Below the pieces are notes generated by a model, which was not told the DNA's origin, made no database searches, and worked only from the letters and a program-made list of their open reading frames with translations. A DNA stretch of 64,000 bases, taken from contig NZ_JANLCM010000001.1 in the NCBI RefSeq assembly GCF_024979235.1, positions 1,736,001 through 1,800,000 of the forward strand. The letters run 5' to 3'. The stretch comes from Herbiconiux aconitum (GTDB taxonomy: Bacteria; Actinomycetota; Actinomycetes; Actinomycetales; Microbacteriaceae). Both the position numbers and the translations under genes were made by a program. Shown here piece after piece: positions 1-7,717 of this stretch; within the stretch, counting starts at the first letter, position 1, and each line of letters opens with the position of its first letter.

Positions 1-683
1 TGAGAGTCCTGATCGTTGCCTGGAGCGGGGTCGTGCTCCCGCTCGCGAGCGCGCGGCCGGATCTTCTCGTTGATGAACGACACGATCGTGGCTGTCGCCA
101 CGCCGAGGATGGCGACCCCGCCGAACATGAGCACGACCGCGAGGGTGCGCCCGAGGATGGTGACGGGAACGTAGTCGCCGTAACCGACCGTCGTCATCGT
201 CACGCAGGCCCACCAGATGGCGTCGCCGAAGGTCGTGATCGTGGCCCCGGGTGCGTTGCGCTCGGCGGCGAGTTCGGCCAGCGCGATCGAATAGACGAAG
301 AGGATCACGAAGAGTGCGGCATAGATGATGATGGTCGTGCGAACGGAGCCACCGCTGCGCCGACGGAAGTACGGGATGTCGCGCAGCCGCGTGAGCAGAA
401 GGAACGGGCGGAACACCGGAACCAGCACCGAGAGCAGGTCGAGCGGTGTCGACCGGAAGAACGCGCCCTTGTCGGTCGCCAGCACCAGCCGCACCACGTA
501 GTCGACGGCGAAGCTCAGCCAGATCACGAAGAGGGTGATGCTGAGGGCCAGCGTGCCCCCTGGGGCCATCTCCGGGGTCAGCACCTGCACCGTGTAGAGC
601 ACGATGAACACCATCGAGAGCACGACGAGGGGCACGGATGTCGTGGTCTCCCACTTCCGGCGTCGATCCTCGTCTTTCGCCAT
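1..683 (-). CDS. Voltage-gated-type potassium channel subunit, 3' end cut by window edge
   Basis: The frame runs off the left edge without a stop, so the C-terminus is missing; about 227 codons are visible. Hydrophobic stretches lie near residues 18-38, 47-66, 80-96 and 115-135. They are followed by a pore loop reading TVGYGDYVPVT near residue 165, which is the K+ selectivity filter, and by the start of a last membrane helix. This layout fits the bacterial ion-channel family (inner membrane, K+ passage). Arg-rich positions between the third and fourth segments could form a weak voltage sensor, but this is inference. The ATG at 683 is chosen because GAGGAG lies six bases upstream; an in-frame ATG at 704 has no such site. 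Divergent from the hydrolase at 748. Confidence 0.88.
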   Translation of the reverse strand, partial: MAKDEDRRRKWETTTSVPLVVLSMVFIVLYTVQVLTPEMAPGGTLALSITLFVIWLSFAVDYVVRLVLATDKGAFFRSTPLDLLSVLVPVFRPFLLLTRLRDIPYFRRRSGGSVRTTIIIYAALFVILFVYSIALAELAAERNAPGATITTFGDAIWWACVTMTTVGYGDYVPVTILGRTLAVVLMFGGVAILGVATATIVSFINEKIRPRAREREHDPAPGNDQDS

Positions 684-747
684 GTCCGTCTCCTCGGTCG
701 GCATCAGGATGACACGGAACGGTTGCCGGAAAGAGTAAGTTGGGGGC

Positions 748-1656
748 GTGTTGGACCCGGCCCTGGAAGCGAAACGACTCGCGGTCAGTCGCGACGAGAA
801 CCTTCCTGACATCGACTGGGTGACCCCTCCCACGGGTGCGGTCACCTCCACCTTCCACGCACCGAGCGGCGATCTCGCGGTGATCTCAATGGGCGACCCG
901 GCGCATCCGAGGGTCGTGCTCGTGGCCGGCGCCACGGGGTCGAAAGAGGACTTCCACTTCATCATGCCGGAGCTCGTGGCCGCCGGCTTCTACGTGCAGA
1001 GCTACGACCTCGCGGGGCAGTTCGAGTCGCACGCGGCGGGGCCGTGGAACCTCTCGCCGCCGCAACAGCACTACACGCTCGAGCTCTTCGTCGACGACAT
1101 GATCGCCTTCTTGTCGGCGGGAACGGCGCCCGTGCACCTGCTCGGCTACTCCTTCGCGGGGGTGGTGGCCGGGGTCGTGGTGACGTCTCGACCCGATCTC
1201 GTGGCGAGCCTGACCCTCCTCGGCACGCCGCCCGATCCGGGGCTGAGTTTCGCCGGAGTGAAACGGATCGGTCGATTCGCCGATTTCGCGACGCCCGCCG
1301 CGGCGGCGAACCTGATGCGCTGGGGCGTGCAGGTGAACGTGCTGCGGGTTCGGCCGGGTCGGCTGAAGTTCGTGCGCGACCGCTTCCACCTCACGCGGCG
1401 CGATTCGCACCGCGACATCATGGACATCATGATGCAGGCCCCGGATGTCGAAGCCGCGCTCGCGGCCGTCGACATCCCGATGGCCGTTGCCGTGGGCGAG
1501 CACGACCTCTGGCCGCTCGCCCGGCACGCGCGCTTCGCGGAGGCCATCGGCGCTTCCATCTGCGTCTACCGCACGGGGCACAGCCCCTGTGAAGACGCGC
1601 CCTACGAGCTGAGCGGCGACCTGCTGGCGCTGTACGCGAAGGCGTCGTCCCGATAA
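748..1656 (+). CDS. Alpha/beta-fold hydrolase
   Basis: 302 residues starting at GTG. The fold is shown by the nucleophile elbow GYSFAG (Ser135), the acid in GEHDLWP (Asp253) and the base in RTGHSP (His278), a complete catalytic triad in the usual order. Residues 50-130 carry the strand-turn pattern around VVLVAGATGSKEDF, the oxyanion-hole region. No signal peptide is seen, so it is probably cytosolic. The substrate cannot be told from sequence; esterase, lipase or lactonase activity are all possible. The ribosome site is poor (a G-rich run before GTG), so the start is uncertain by a few codons. It converges on the glycosyltransferase at 1683, with an inverted repeat spanning the junction. Confidence 0.85.
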   Translation: MLDPALEAKRLAVSRDENLPDIDWVTPPTGAVTSTFHAPSGDLAVISMGDPAHPRVVLVAGATGSKEDFHFIMPELVAAGFYVQSYDLAGQFESHAAGPWNLSPPQQHYTLELFVDDMIAFLSAGTAPVHLLGYSFAGVVAGVVVTSRPDLVASLTLLGTPPDPGLSFAGVKRIGRFADFATPAAAANLMRWGVQVNVLRVRPGRLKFVRDRFHLTRRDSHRDIMDIMMQAPDVEAALAAVDIPMAVAVGEHDLWPLARHARFAEAIGASICVYRTGHSPCEDAPYELSGDLLALYAKASSR

Positions 1657-1717
1657 CTACAGAAATGCGTGCAAGCGATGCCCTATACGGCGTCGGTCTC
1701 ACGCATTTGCGTAGTTA
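1654..1717. repeat. 64-bp imperfect inverted repeat at convergent gene ends
   Basis: Two 18-base arms (1654-1671 and 1700-1717) are complementary at 16 of 18 positions and enclose a 28-base loop. The left arm starts in the hydrolase stop codon; the right arm lies inside the last codons of the opposing glycosyltransferase. There is no T-tract, so it is not a classic intrinsic terminator. It may terminate transcription in both directions or be a dispersed palindromic element. Confidence 0.7.
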
Positions 1718-2465
1718 CCAGCCGCGCCGCGGCTTTGCGGGCCGCGCGGCGGCGCGACCAGCGCTGCCACGGCCATTGCCCGGGCAGATTCACGCCGATG
1801 GTGCGGAAGGCCCAGCCCAGCCGCCGCATGAATCCCTTGTAGCTGTGGAACGGGCGGCCCGAGATCGGCATGACGAGGGTGGAGTCGTATTCGACGATCA
1901 TGTCGGGCAGCAGGTGGTAGGTGATGTCGAGGTCGTCGTGCACCCGGCGGTCGGTGCGGTGCACGGTGTCGCGGATGCGCATCCAGGCATCCCGTCGCAT
2001 CGCCATGTTGCTGCCGAACAGGGGCGCGTGGCCGAGGAAGAGGGTCATCCAGGTGACGTAGCCGCCGAGATAGAAGGTCTTGCCGGCCCAGGCGCCGGCG
2101 GCGTTGATGTCGTAGAAGCGGCCCGGTCCGGTGTAGGCGGTGAGCGCATCCGCTCGCAGGAAGGCAGCTTCGACGCGTTCGAGCCAGTCGGGCAGCGGCA
2201 CGGAGTCGGCATCGATGCGGGCGAGCAGGGTTCCGGTGGCGGCGTCGAATCCGGCCGCGGTGGCGCGCAGGATGCCCTGGACCGGCTCGTCGATGAGGCG
2301 CGCGCCGTGTGCCCGGGCGACGTCGGCCGTGTCGTCGGTGCTGCCGTTGTCGACCACGATGATCTCGTCGGCGGGGCGGGTCTGCGCGGCGAGGGCCTCG
2401 AGTGCACGCCGGAGGAACTCGGCGTCGTCACGGGCAGGGATGACCACCGAAATCGAGATCGCCAT
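1683..2465 (-). CDS. Family 2 glycosyltransferase
   Basis: 260 residues from ATG. The N-terminus ISVVIPARDDAEFL and VVDNGSTDDT (residues 37-46) are the typical GT-A nucleotide-sugar fold, and IDADS (Asp85, Asp87) is the DxD-type metal and nucleotide-diphosphate site. It would transfer a sugar from an NDP-sugar to a lipid or polysaccharide acceptor at the inner membrane face. A hydrophobic patch near 130-145 (YLGGYVTWMTLFLGHAP) may touch the membrane. The C-terminus is strongly basic (WSRRRAARKAAARL). The acceptor is unknown and no polysaccharide locus surrounds it. The last codons overlap the right arm of the inverted repeat at 1654-1717. Confidence 0.87.
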   Translation of the reverse strand: MAISISVVIPARDDAEFLRRALEALAAQTRPADEIIVVDNGSTDDTADVARAHGARLIDEPVQGILRATAAGFDAATGTLLARIDADSVPLPDWLERVEAAFLRADALTAYTGPGRFYDINAAGAWAGKTFYLGGYVTWMTLFLGHAPLFGSNMAMRRDAWMRIRDTVHRTDRRVHDDLDITYHLLPDMIVEYDSTLVMPISGRPFHSYKGFMRRLGWAFRTIGVNLPGQWPWQRWSRRRAARKAAARLVTTQMRETDAV

Positions 2466-2528
2466 GCGGCCAGACTATCGGCAGGCGCGGATTGGCGAGA
2501 CGGGCTCCGCTCGCGTACACTCGTCCGG

Positions 2529-2618
2529 GGTACCGTGTCCGAGCGGCCGAAGGTGCAACTCTCGAAAAGTTGTGTGGGGGAGACTCCACCGTGGGTTCAA
2601 ATCCCACCGGTACCGCCA
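2529..2618 (+). tRNA. tRNA-Ser, anticodon CGA
   Basis: Acceptor arms GGTACCG (2529-2535) and CGGTACC (2608-2614) pair fully, with discriminator G and an encoded CCA (2616-2618). The anticodon arm is CAACT-CTCGAAA-AGTTG, giving anticodon CGA, which reads UCG. A long variable arm (GTGGGG/CTCCAC type) and the T arm GTGGG-TTCAAAT-CCCAC are typical of class II tRNA-Ser. A strong terminator follows directly, so it is probably a single-gene transcript. Confidence 0.96.
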
Positions 2619-2623
2619 TTGCG

Positions 2624-2668
2624 AAAGCCCCGCAGTCCCCTGAAAGTACGGGAATGCGGGGCTTTTCT
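2624..2668 (+). terminator. Intrinsic terminator of tRNA-Ser
   Basis: AAAGCCCCGCA (2624-2634) pairs with TGCGGGGCTTT (2655-2665), an 11-bp stem with an inner TCCC/GGGA extension, followed by TTTTC. It lies six bases past the tRNA CCA. Confidence 0.9.
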
Positions 2669-2707
2669 TATGTGGCAAACTCTGGCTTGACTACATCTCG
2701 ATGAGCA

Positions 2708-3088
2708 TCAGAGCGGGTCCAGGCGGGCCTTGAGGAGGCAGAACTCATTGCCTTCCGGGTCGGCCAGGACATGCCAGGACTCCTGCCCTGTCTGGCCGAT
2801 GTCGGCCGGGCGCGCACCGAGCTTCAGAAGGCGTTCGAGCTCGGCGTCCTGATCGCGGTCGGTGGCGTTGACGTCGATGTGCAGCCGGGATTTCCCCTTC
2901 TCCGGCTCATCCCTGCGACTGAGGAAGATCGTCGGCTGCGGACCGCCGAACCCCTCGCGCGCCCCGATCTCCACCGAGCCGTCGTCCTCGCGATCGAGCA
3001 CGACGAAATCCAGCACCTCGCACCAGAACCGCGCCAGCATCTCAGGGTCGCGGCAACCGAGCACGAGCTCACCGATACGACATGCCAT
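2708..3088 (-). CDS. VOC (glyoxalase/bleomycin-resistance fold) protein
   Basis: About 126 residues from the ATG at 3088 (MACRIGELVLG), the usual N-terminus for this family; a GTG at 3130 would add 14 residues and cannot be excluded. The beta-alpha-beta-beta-beta pattern is visible, with CRDPEMLARFWCEVLDF at the first helix, HIDVNATD in the middle and WHVLADPEGNEFCLL at the end. The last segment resembles the metal-ligand Glu strand. These proteins act as isomerases, dioxygenases or drug-binding proteins; this one carries no marker of a given substrate. No partner gene is evident; the TetR gene upstream is on the same strand but 309 bases away. Confidence 0.82.
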   Translation of the reverse strand: MACRIGELVLGCRDPEMLARFWCEVLDFVVLDREDDGSVEIGAREGFGGPQPTIFLSRRDEPEKGKSRLHIDVNATDRDQDAELERLLKLGARPADIGQTGQESWHVLADPEGNEFCLLKARLDPL

Positions 3089-3242
3089 AACAAAACCCGC
3101 TCTCAGCTTGGGGACTGCCGGGGACGCCACACGACCTCATGGGCGCCCAGCAGTGAAAACAGCTCCGCTATCGTACCGGAGGAGGCGATACGCAGGCGCC
3201 GTGCGCGTCGAGGGATCGGCTCACGTGCGGCGGGAGTGACAT

Positions 3243-3347
3243 TCATCGCTGCGGGAAAGTCCATCTGGCGATGCCATCCACACGCCGCCCCACGAGAATC
3301 CGCGGCTCGAAGTCGACCGGCGCGGGCCGATGTGAGACCTCGTGCAT
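3243..3347 (-). CDS. Possible small ORF or gene remnant in the 3089-3397 gap
   Basis: The roughly 300 bases between the VOC gene and the TetR gene hold no clear gene. One minus-strand frame is open from inside the TetR 3' end to 3243. From the ATG at 3347 it gives 34 residues with a non-shadow look (HEVSHRPAPVDFEPRIL, VDGIARW). The ribosome site (GGAG two bases before ATG) is too close. It may be the tail of a decayed gene. Function is unknown. Confidence 0.2.
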   Translation of the reverse strand: MHEVSHRPAPVDFEPRILVGRRVDGIARWTFPQR

Positions 3348-3397
3348 CACTCCGGGCTCACGGTTCTTCGCGACGCGCACGACGACGGCGGTTCGTT

Positions 3398-3970
3398 CTA
3401 CCGAGGCGGCTCGGCGGCGAAGCGGATGCCGAGTTCGGCCACGCGATGCGGCCGGTGCTCGATGCGCATGCGGCCGGCCCGTTCCAGCTCGCTGATGCCG
3501 TGCAGGGCGCTCCAGAACACCTCGGTCGTCGAGCCGTCGCCGCGATCGCCGATCGCCTCCGATAGCACGTCGAAACCCGCGCGCAGATCGGCAGCCGTGT
3601 CGTCTGCGGCGAATCGCGCGCCGATCGGCTGCAGAAACATGGCCTCGTAGACGGCCGGATGCTCGCTGCCGAACTCCAGATAGGCGTGGGCGACTGCCTC
3701 GATCGCCGCTCGACCGTCTCGTCCACTGAGCGCGGCGCGGCATTGCCGAGTCAGATCGACGAAGCCCTCGAGAGCGACGGCGAGCATGATCTCGGCCTTG
3801 CCGCCGGGGAAGTGACCGTAAAGCACGGGCTGGGTGTATCCGATGGTGTCGGCGAGATGCCGTGTGGTCACCGCCGCCCAGCTCTCGGCGTCGGCGCGAT
3901 CGCGAGCAGCGGCCAGGATGCGTCGGCGGCGCTCATCGGTGCGTTGCTGGCGGGGCGTCTGGTCGGCCAT
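3398..3970 (-). CDS. TetR-family transcriptional regulator
   Basis: 190 residues from the ATG at 3970, chosen because AGAGGAGG stands four bases upstream; the open frame extends further up but crosses the promoter of the divergent gene. The N-terminal helix-turn-helix is seen in RRRILAAARDRADAESWAAV, then TTRHLADTIGYTQPVLYGHF (recognition helix), followed by a helical ligand domain. Such proteins are usually repressors relieved by a small hydrophobic ligand. It is divergent from the DUF1772 gene, and the 86-base gap has a repeated TAGCA/TGCTA motif that is a likely operator for both. Confidence 0.9.
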   Translation of the reverse strand: MADQTPRQQRTDERRRRILAAARDRADAESWAAVTTRHLADTIGYTQPVLYGHFPGGKAEIMLAVALEGFVDLTRQCRAALSGRDGRAAIEAVAHAYLEFGSEHPAVYEAMFLQPIGARFAADDTAADLRAGFDVLSEAIGDRGDGSTTEVFWSALHGISELERAGRMRIEHRPHRVAELGIRFAAEPPR

Positions 3971-4008
3971 CCGACCTCCTCTTGCAGTGCTGGTCATTCT
4001 CGCCCACC

Positions 4009-4040
4009 TTAGCACTGCTAGGTTATCTAGTGTTGCTAGA
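4009..4040. promoter_or_regulatory. Candidate TetR operator between divergent genes
   Basis: TTAGCACTGCTA (4009-4020) and CTAGTGTTGCTAGA (4027-4040) are two related half-palindromic boxes with centres about 19 bases apart. They lie between the TetR start and the DUF1772 start. Position and symmetry suggest autoregulation and control of the neighbour; binding is inferred only. Confidence 0.55.
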
Positions 4041-4056
4041 TTCGAGAGGAACTTCC

Positions 4057-4509
4057 ATGGCATCCGTTCTCGCCGTCATCTCCACCGTCGTCGTCGGGCT
4101 CATGGTCGGCGTCGAGTTCGCGGTGGCGTTCGTCATCAACCCGATCCTGTTGCGCCTGCCGGCCGGCGCCTCGCTGGTGGCGCGGTCCGACGGCGCGCGG
4201 ATGCTGGGGCGCGCGATGCCGTTCTGGTACATCGGTTCTCTCATCCTCACCGTGGCCCTCGCCGTCGTCACCTGGGGCACGACGACCGCCACGACAGCCC
4301 TCGTCGCCGCAGTTCTCCTGGCCGCCAGCGTCGTGATGTCGATCGCGTTGCTGGTGCCCATCAACAACCGGTCGAAGACCTGGACCGCCGAGAACCACCC
4401 CGACGACTGGCGGGAGCAGAGCCAGCGCTGGGACAGGCTGCACTTCGGCCGCGTCGCGATTATCGTCGCGGCCTTCGCTCTCGTCGCGGTTTCGGCGACG
4501 ACGCGCTGA
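4057..4509 (+). CDS. DUF1772 (anthrone oxygenase-like) membrane protein
   Basis: 150 residues from the ATG at 4057, with GAGAGGA six bases upstream. Four hydrophobic helices are visible (about 3-28, 48-70, 73-95 and 128-148). The conserved block NHPDDWREQSQRWDRLHFGR before the last helix is the signature of the DUF1772 family, which includes fungal anthrone oxygenases and many uncharacterised bacterial membrane proteins. Its divergent TetR partner suggests induction by a small, perhaps aromatic, molecule. The activity is unproven in bacteria. Confidence 0.82.
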   Translation: MASVLAVISTVVVGLMVGVEFAVAFVINPILLRLPAGASLVARSDGARMLGRAMPFWYIGSLILTVALAVVTWGTTTATTALVAAVLLAASVVMSIALLVPINNRSKTWTAENHPDDWREQSQRWDRLHFGRVAIIVAAFALVAVSATTR

Positions 4510-4577
4510 GGGACGCTGGTCTGCAACGCCCGAGCAACCGTACTCGTTCGCAGAGGTCATGTCGCTACACTGCGGTC

Positions 4578-5141
4578 ATGAAGCGGGCACTTCTCGTCCT
4601 TGGCGGCCTGGTGGCGGCTGCTGCCCTGATCGTCGGGCTGGTCGTGTTTCAGCCGTGGCTGCTGTTCAGTGATGTGCGGGTCGACGAGGCGCTGCCGACG
4701 ATTCGGAGCACCCAACCCGCCGCAACCGCGGACCCTGACTCGTCCGCGACACCGATGCCCGACTCGGTGCCGGACCAAGTGCCCGAGCCGGTGCCGGTTG
4801 TCCTTGCGTCCGGCTCCTTCGTCAGCCAAGAGCACGCGACGACGGGCACAGCAACGATCATCGGGAACCCGGACGGCACGCGCGTGCTCGCGATCGAGAA
4901 TCTCGACACCACCAACGGTCCAGACGTGCACGTCTGGCTGAGCGCCGCGGATGCGGTTGAGGGCCTGGACGGCTGGTTCCTGGCAGGCGGTACCGCCTAC
5001 GTCGATCTCGGCGTCATCAAGGGCAACCAGGGCAACCAGGTCTATGACATCCCCGCGGAGGTTGACCTCACCGCCTATCGCAGCGTCTCGCTGTGGTGCG
5101 TGCAGTTCAGCGTCGGCTTCGGGGCTGCGCAACTGGGATAG
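4578..5141 (+). CDS. DM13-domain exported protein
   Basis: 187 residues. A single N-terminal membrane anchor (LLVLGGLVAAAALIVGLVVF, about 5-24) is followed by a Pro/Thr/Asp-rich linker (about 45-75) and a DM13 domain with GSFVSQEHATTGTATI, LENLDTTNGPDVHVWLS-type and VSLWCVQFSVGFGAAQL segments. DM13 domains are thought to take part in electron transfer with a key cysteine, here in LWCVQF. The ATG at 4578 has no close ribosome site, but it is the only start giving the signal anchor. It is probably extracytoplasmic and membrane tethered. Convergent with the EAL gene. Confidence 0.85.
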   Translation: MKRALLVLGGLVAAAALIVGLVVFQPWLLFSDVRVDEALPTIRSTQPAATADPDSSATPMPDSVPDQVPEPVPVVLASGSFVSQEHATTGTATIIGNPDGTRVLAIENLDTTNGPDVHVWLSAADAVEGLDGWFLAGGTAYVDLGVIKGNQGNQVYDIPAEVDLTAYRSVSLWCVQFSVGFGAAQLG

Positions 5142-5255
5142 TCACCACGCCGACCGTGCAAACACCCGCACCACATCCCCCGCCGAACCCTGTCGCTCGA
5201 GGGAGGAAGGGTGAGCGGGTTCAGTGGTCATCGCTCGTCCCTCCTCGTGTAAAGG

Positions 5256-7595
5256 TCACTCTCGTTCCTCAGCGACCGCGAGTTCTCGAGGATCCGCCTC
5301 TCTCGACGGCAGCAAGGTTGTCTCGGTGAGGGGCGGAATGGCCGAGGCCGGGACCGGTTTGGAGATGAGGTATCCCTGGGCGCGAGTGCAGCCGACCTCC
5401 GCGAGAATTGTCAGTTCCTCCGGGATCTGGACGCCTTCAGCGACCGTATCGATGCCCAGTTCGCGGGCCAGGGAGACGATGGATCGCACCAGGGCCCGCG
5501 CACGCGCATCGACGGTGAGAGCGGAGACGAAGCTGCGATCGAGTTTGAGTTCGGCGACGACGAGGTCGTGCAGCGACGTGAGGGAGTTGAATCCCGTGCC
5601 GAAGTCGTCGAGGGAGATGCGGACGCCGGCTTCGCGCAGAGGGGACAGGGCCGAGGCGACGCGGTCGGCGTCGTCGATGACGTGCTGCTCGGTGATCTCG
5701 AGCGTGAGGAGTGCGGGGGAGAGTCCCCGCTCGTGCAAGAGCGGCAGCACTTGGTTCACGAATCCCGATTCGGTGAGGGAGCTGCCCGAGACGTTCACGG
5801 CGACCGGCATCGAAAGACCCTGCTCTGCCCACTGTGCCGCCTGGTCTAGTGCTTCCACGAGAATGTCGTGTGTCCAGCCGGTCATCAACTGCGCGTCTTC
5901 CAGCAGGGGGATGAACTGGTCGGGTCCGAGTAGCCCTCGCGTCGGATGTTCCCAGCGAGCCAGAGCCTCGACCCCGTCGATCGTGCCGGTGGAGATGCGG
6001 ATCTTCGGCTGGTACCAGAGCACGATCTGCTCCCTCCCGATCGTCGACCGTAGTTCGTGAAGGCTCCTGAGCCGGTTCAGTGCGTCCGAAGGGGGATGGT
6101 CGCTGTCGTCGCGGCGCACCTTGTGTCGCGTCCGGGTGCGGCGCACGAGAGACTCGGCGTGCTTGAGTAGCTCGACGAAGCTGTCGCCGTTTTCGGGGAA
6201 GGTGGCGAGACCGACCGTGGATCTCATCACGAGGTCCAGATCGGCGACCCTGATGGGACGGGCGATCGCCGCATGCACGCCGGTGCGGAGTGGCTCCTGT
6301 AGGTCACGGGAAAGTTCGGGTGCGAAGATCACGAACTCGCTTCCACTGAGTCGGCTGATCGTCGCGTTGCTCGGCGCTGCCTCGCGCACGCTTGCTGCCA
6401 CCTGCCGTAGAACGTCGTCTTTCGTGCTGTGGCCAAGCCCTTCCGAGATTTCGCCGACATCGTCGAGTTCGATGAGGATGACGGTCGCGGTGGAGAGGAA
6501 CGGCAGCGCTGTGTCGGCGCGGTGCTCGACGAGGCTGCGGTTGCCCAACCCGGTGAGGGGGTCGAGATCCCGTTGGGCGCGCAGGTGCCGGCGACGGATG
6601 GCGACCGGGGCGATCGTGCAGACGACAGTCGCCACCGCCAGGACGACGGCCACCGCGGAGCCCGACACTGCGGGGGCGATCACGAGGACCGCTAAAGCGC
6701 ACACGATCGCGAGCACCGCGACAGCCGTCCCCACCCGGGACGGGAGGGTAGGGGACAGTGCGGGTTCGCCCGGCACCGTCCACAGGCAGACCCACAGAAC
6801 GATCAAGAGCACTCCCACGCTCCACGCGGCGTCGAGCAGAGTTCCCACCACGTAGCCCGAGCCTGGGACATCCATGGCGTAGACGATGTCGGCGCCCGCG
6901 AAGAGCACCAAACCGAGGATGAGCGGCATCCAGGACGCACCCGACCGGTCAGAAGCACGCACACCGACCAAGGCCGCGATCAGCAGCACGTCCAGAACCG
7001 GGTACGACAACGACAAGACGGAGGCGACGGGGTCTGAGCTGACGATCGTGCTGTCAAGAACCGGTGTGAGCACCAGGGCGAGGACTGAGGCGGCGCCGAG
7101 GGAGCCCACGATGACATCGAAGACGACGACGGCACCCCGGCCTGCCAGTAGGTCCCGGGCAGCCAGGATGATTGCGGCCAGAAGCAGCAGGTAAAAGGCG
7201 AGATAGGAGAGGTCTGCGGGGGATGGGAACGGTGTCACACCATCCCCGTCGGTCGCTGCGAGAAAGAGTGAGTCGCCCAACACGGTGGCGGTCACCGCCA
7301 CCGATCCCAGCACCGGGACGATCCGTTTTGACTTCATGAGCGCGAAGGCCGTCCAGCACGTGAGCACGGCCGTCCACTCCGCGATCATCGACACCCACGC
7401 ATCCACGATCAGCTCGGTACCCGTCACCGGGAAGATGAGGCTGATGACGTAGACGATCTGGCCCGCGACCGCTACAAGCAACAAGACCCGCACCGGCGCT
7501 GGAAGAGACGCGAGCCTGCGTCGGCTCACGGCCACCCGCCGCGCTGGAACCTTCCACACAATGTGCCCCCAGGTCGAGAGTATTGGCCCGGCCAA
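5256..7595 (-). CDS. Membrane GGDEF-EAL cyclic-di-GMP phosphodiesterase
   Basis: 779 residues if the TTG at 7595 is used; GTG codons at 7559 or 7535 are equally plausible starts. About nine hydrophobic helices fill residues 30-330. A GGDEF domain follows with its signature changed to SGSEF (about 417), so cyclase activity is unlikely. The EAL domain is complete: EALARWEHP (about 542), NVSGSSL, LEITEQHV, DDFGTGFNSL (about 662), KLDRSFV and AEGVQ. The protein should hydrolyse c-di-GMP at the membrane, with the degenerate GGDEF as a possible GTP sensor. It stands alone between convergent and divergent genes, so its input signal is unknown. Confidence 0.9.
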   Translation of the reverse strand: MAGPILSTWGHIVWKVPARRVAVSRRRLASLPAPVRVLLLVAVAGQIVYVISLIFPVTGTELIVDAWVSMIAEWTAVLTCWTAFALMKSKRIVPVLGSVAVTATVLGDSLFLAATDGDGVTPFPSPADLSYLAFYLLLLAAIILAARDLLAGRGAVVVFDVIVGSLGAASVLALVLTPVLDSTIVSSDPVASVLSLSYPVLDVLLIAALVGVRASDRSGASWMPLILGLVLFAGADIVYAMDVPGSGYVVGTLLDAAWSVGVLLIVLWVCLWTVPGEPALSPTLPSRVGTAVAVLAIVCALAVLVIAPAVSGSAVAVVLAVATVVCTIAPVAIRRRHLRAQRDLDPLTGLGNRSLVEHRADTALPFLSTATVILIELDDVGEISEGLGHSTKDDVLRQVAASVREAAPSNATISRLSGSEFVIFAPELSRDLQEPLRTGVHAAIARPIRVADLDLVMRSTVGLATFPENGDSFVELLKHAESLVRRTRTRHKVRRDDSDHPPSDALNRLRSLHELRSTIGREQIVLWYQPKIRISTGTIDGVEALARWEHPTRGLLGPDQFIPLLEDAQLMTGWTHDILVEALDQAAQWAEQGLSMPVAVNVSGSSLTESGFVNQVLPLLHERGLSPALLTLEITEQHVIDDADRVASALSPLREAGVRISLDDFGTGFNSLTSLHDLVVAELKLDRSFVSALTVDARARALVRSIVSLARELGIDTVAEGVQIPEELTILAEVGCTRAQGYLISKPVPASAIPPLTETTLLPSREADPRELAVAEERE

Positions 7596-7717
7596 CGAAT
7601 GTGTGCCATTTCGATGATCTGGCGTTTGCGTCCGCGAGGTTCGTGCAGTAGCACGAGCGAAAGCGCAACCGGCTGCGCCGGGTAGAATCGTGACGGCTCG
7701 TCGAAGAAGGGGACCGT

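Noticed and set aside
33..809. 258-codon plus-strand frame at the left edge
   Set aside because: It is antisense to the potassium channel, and its product is His/Arg/Asp rich without any fold signal.
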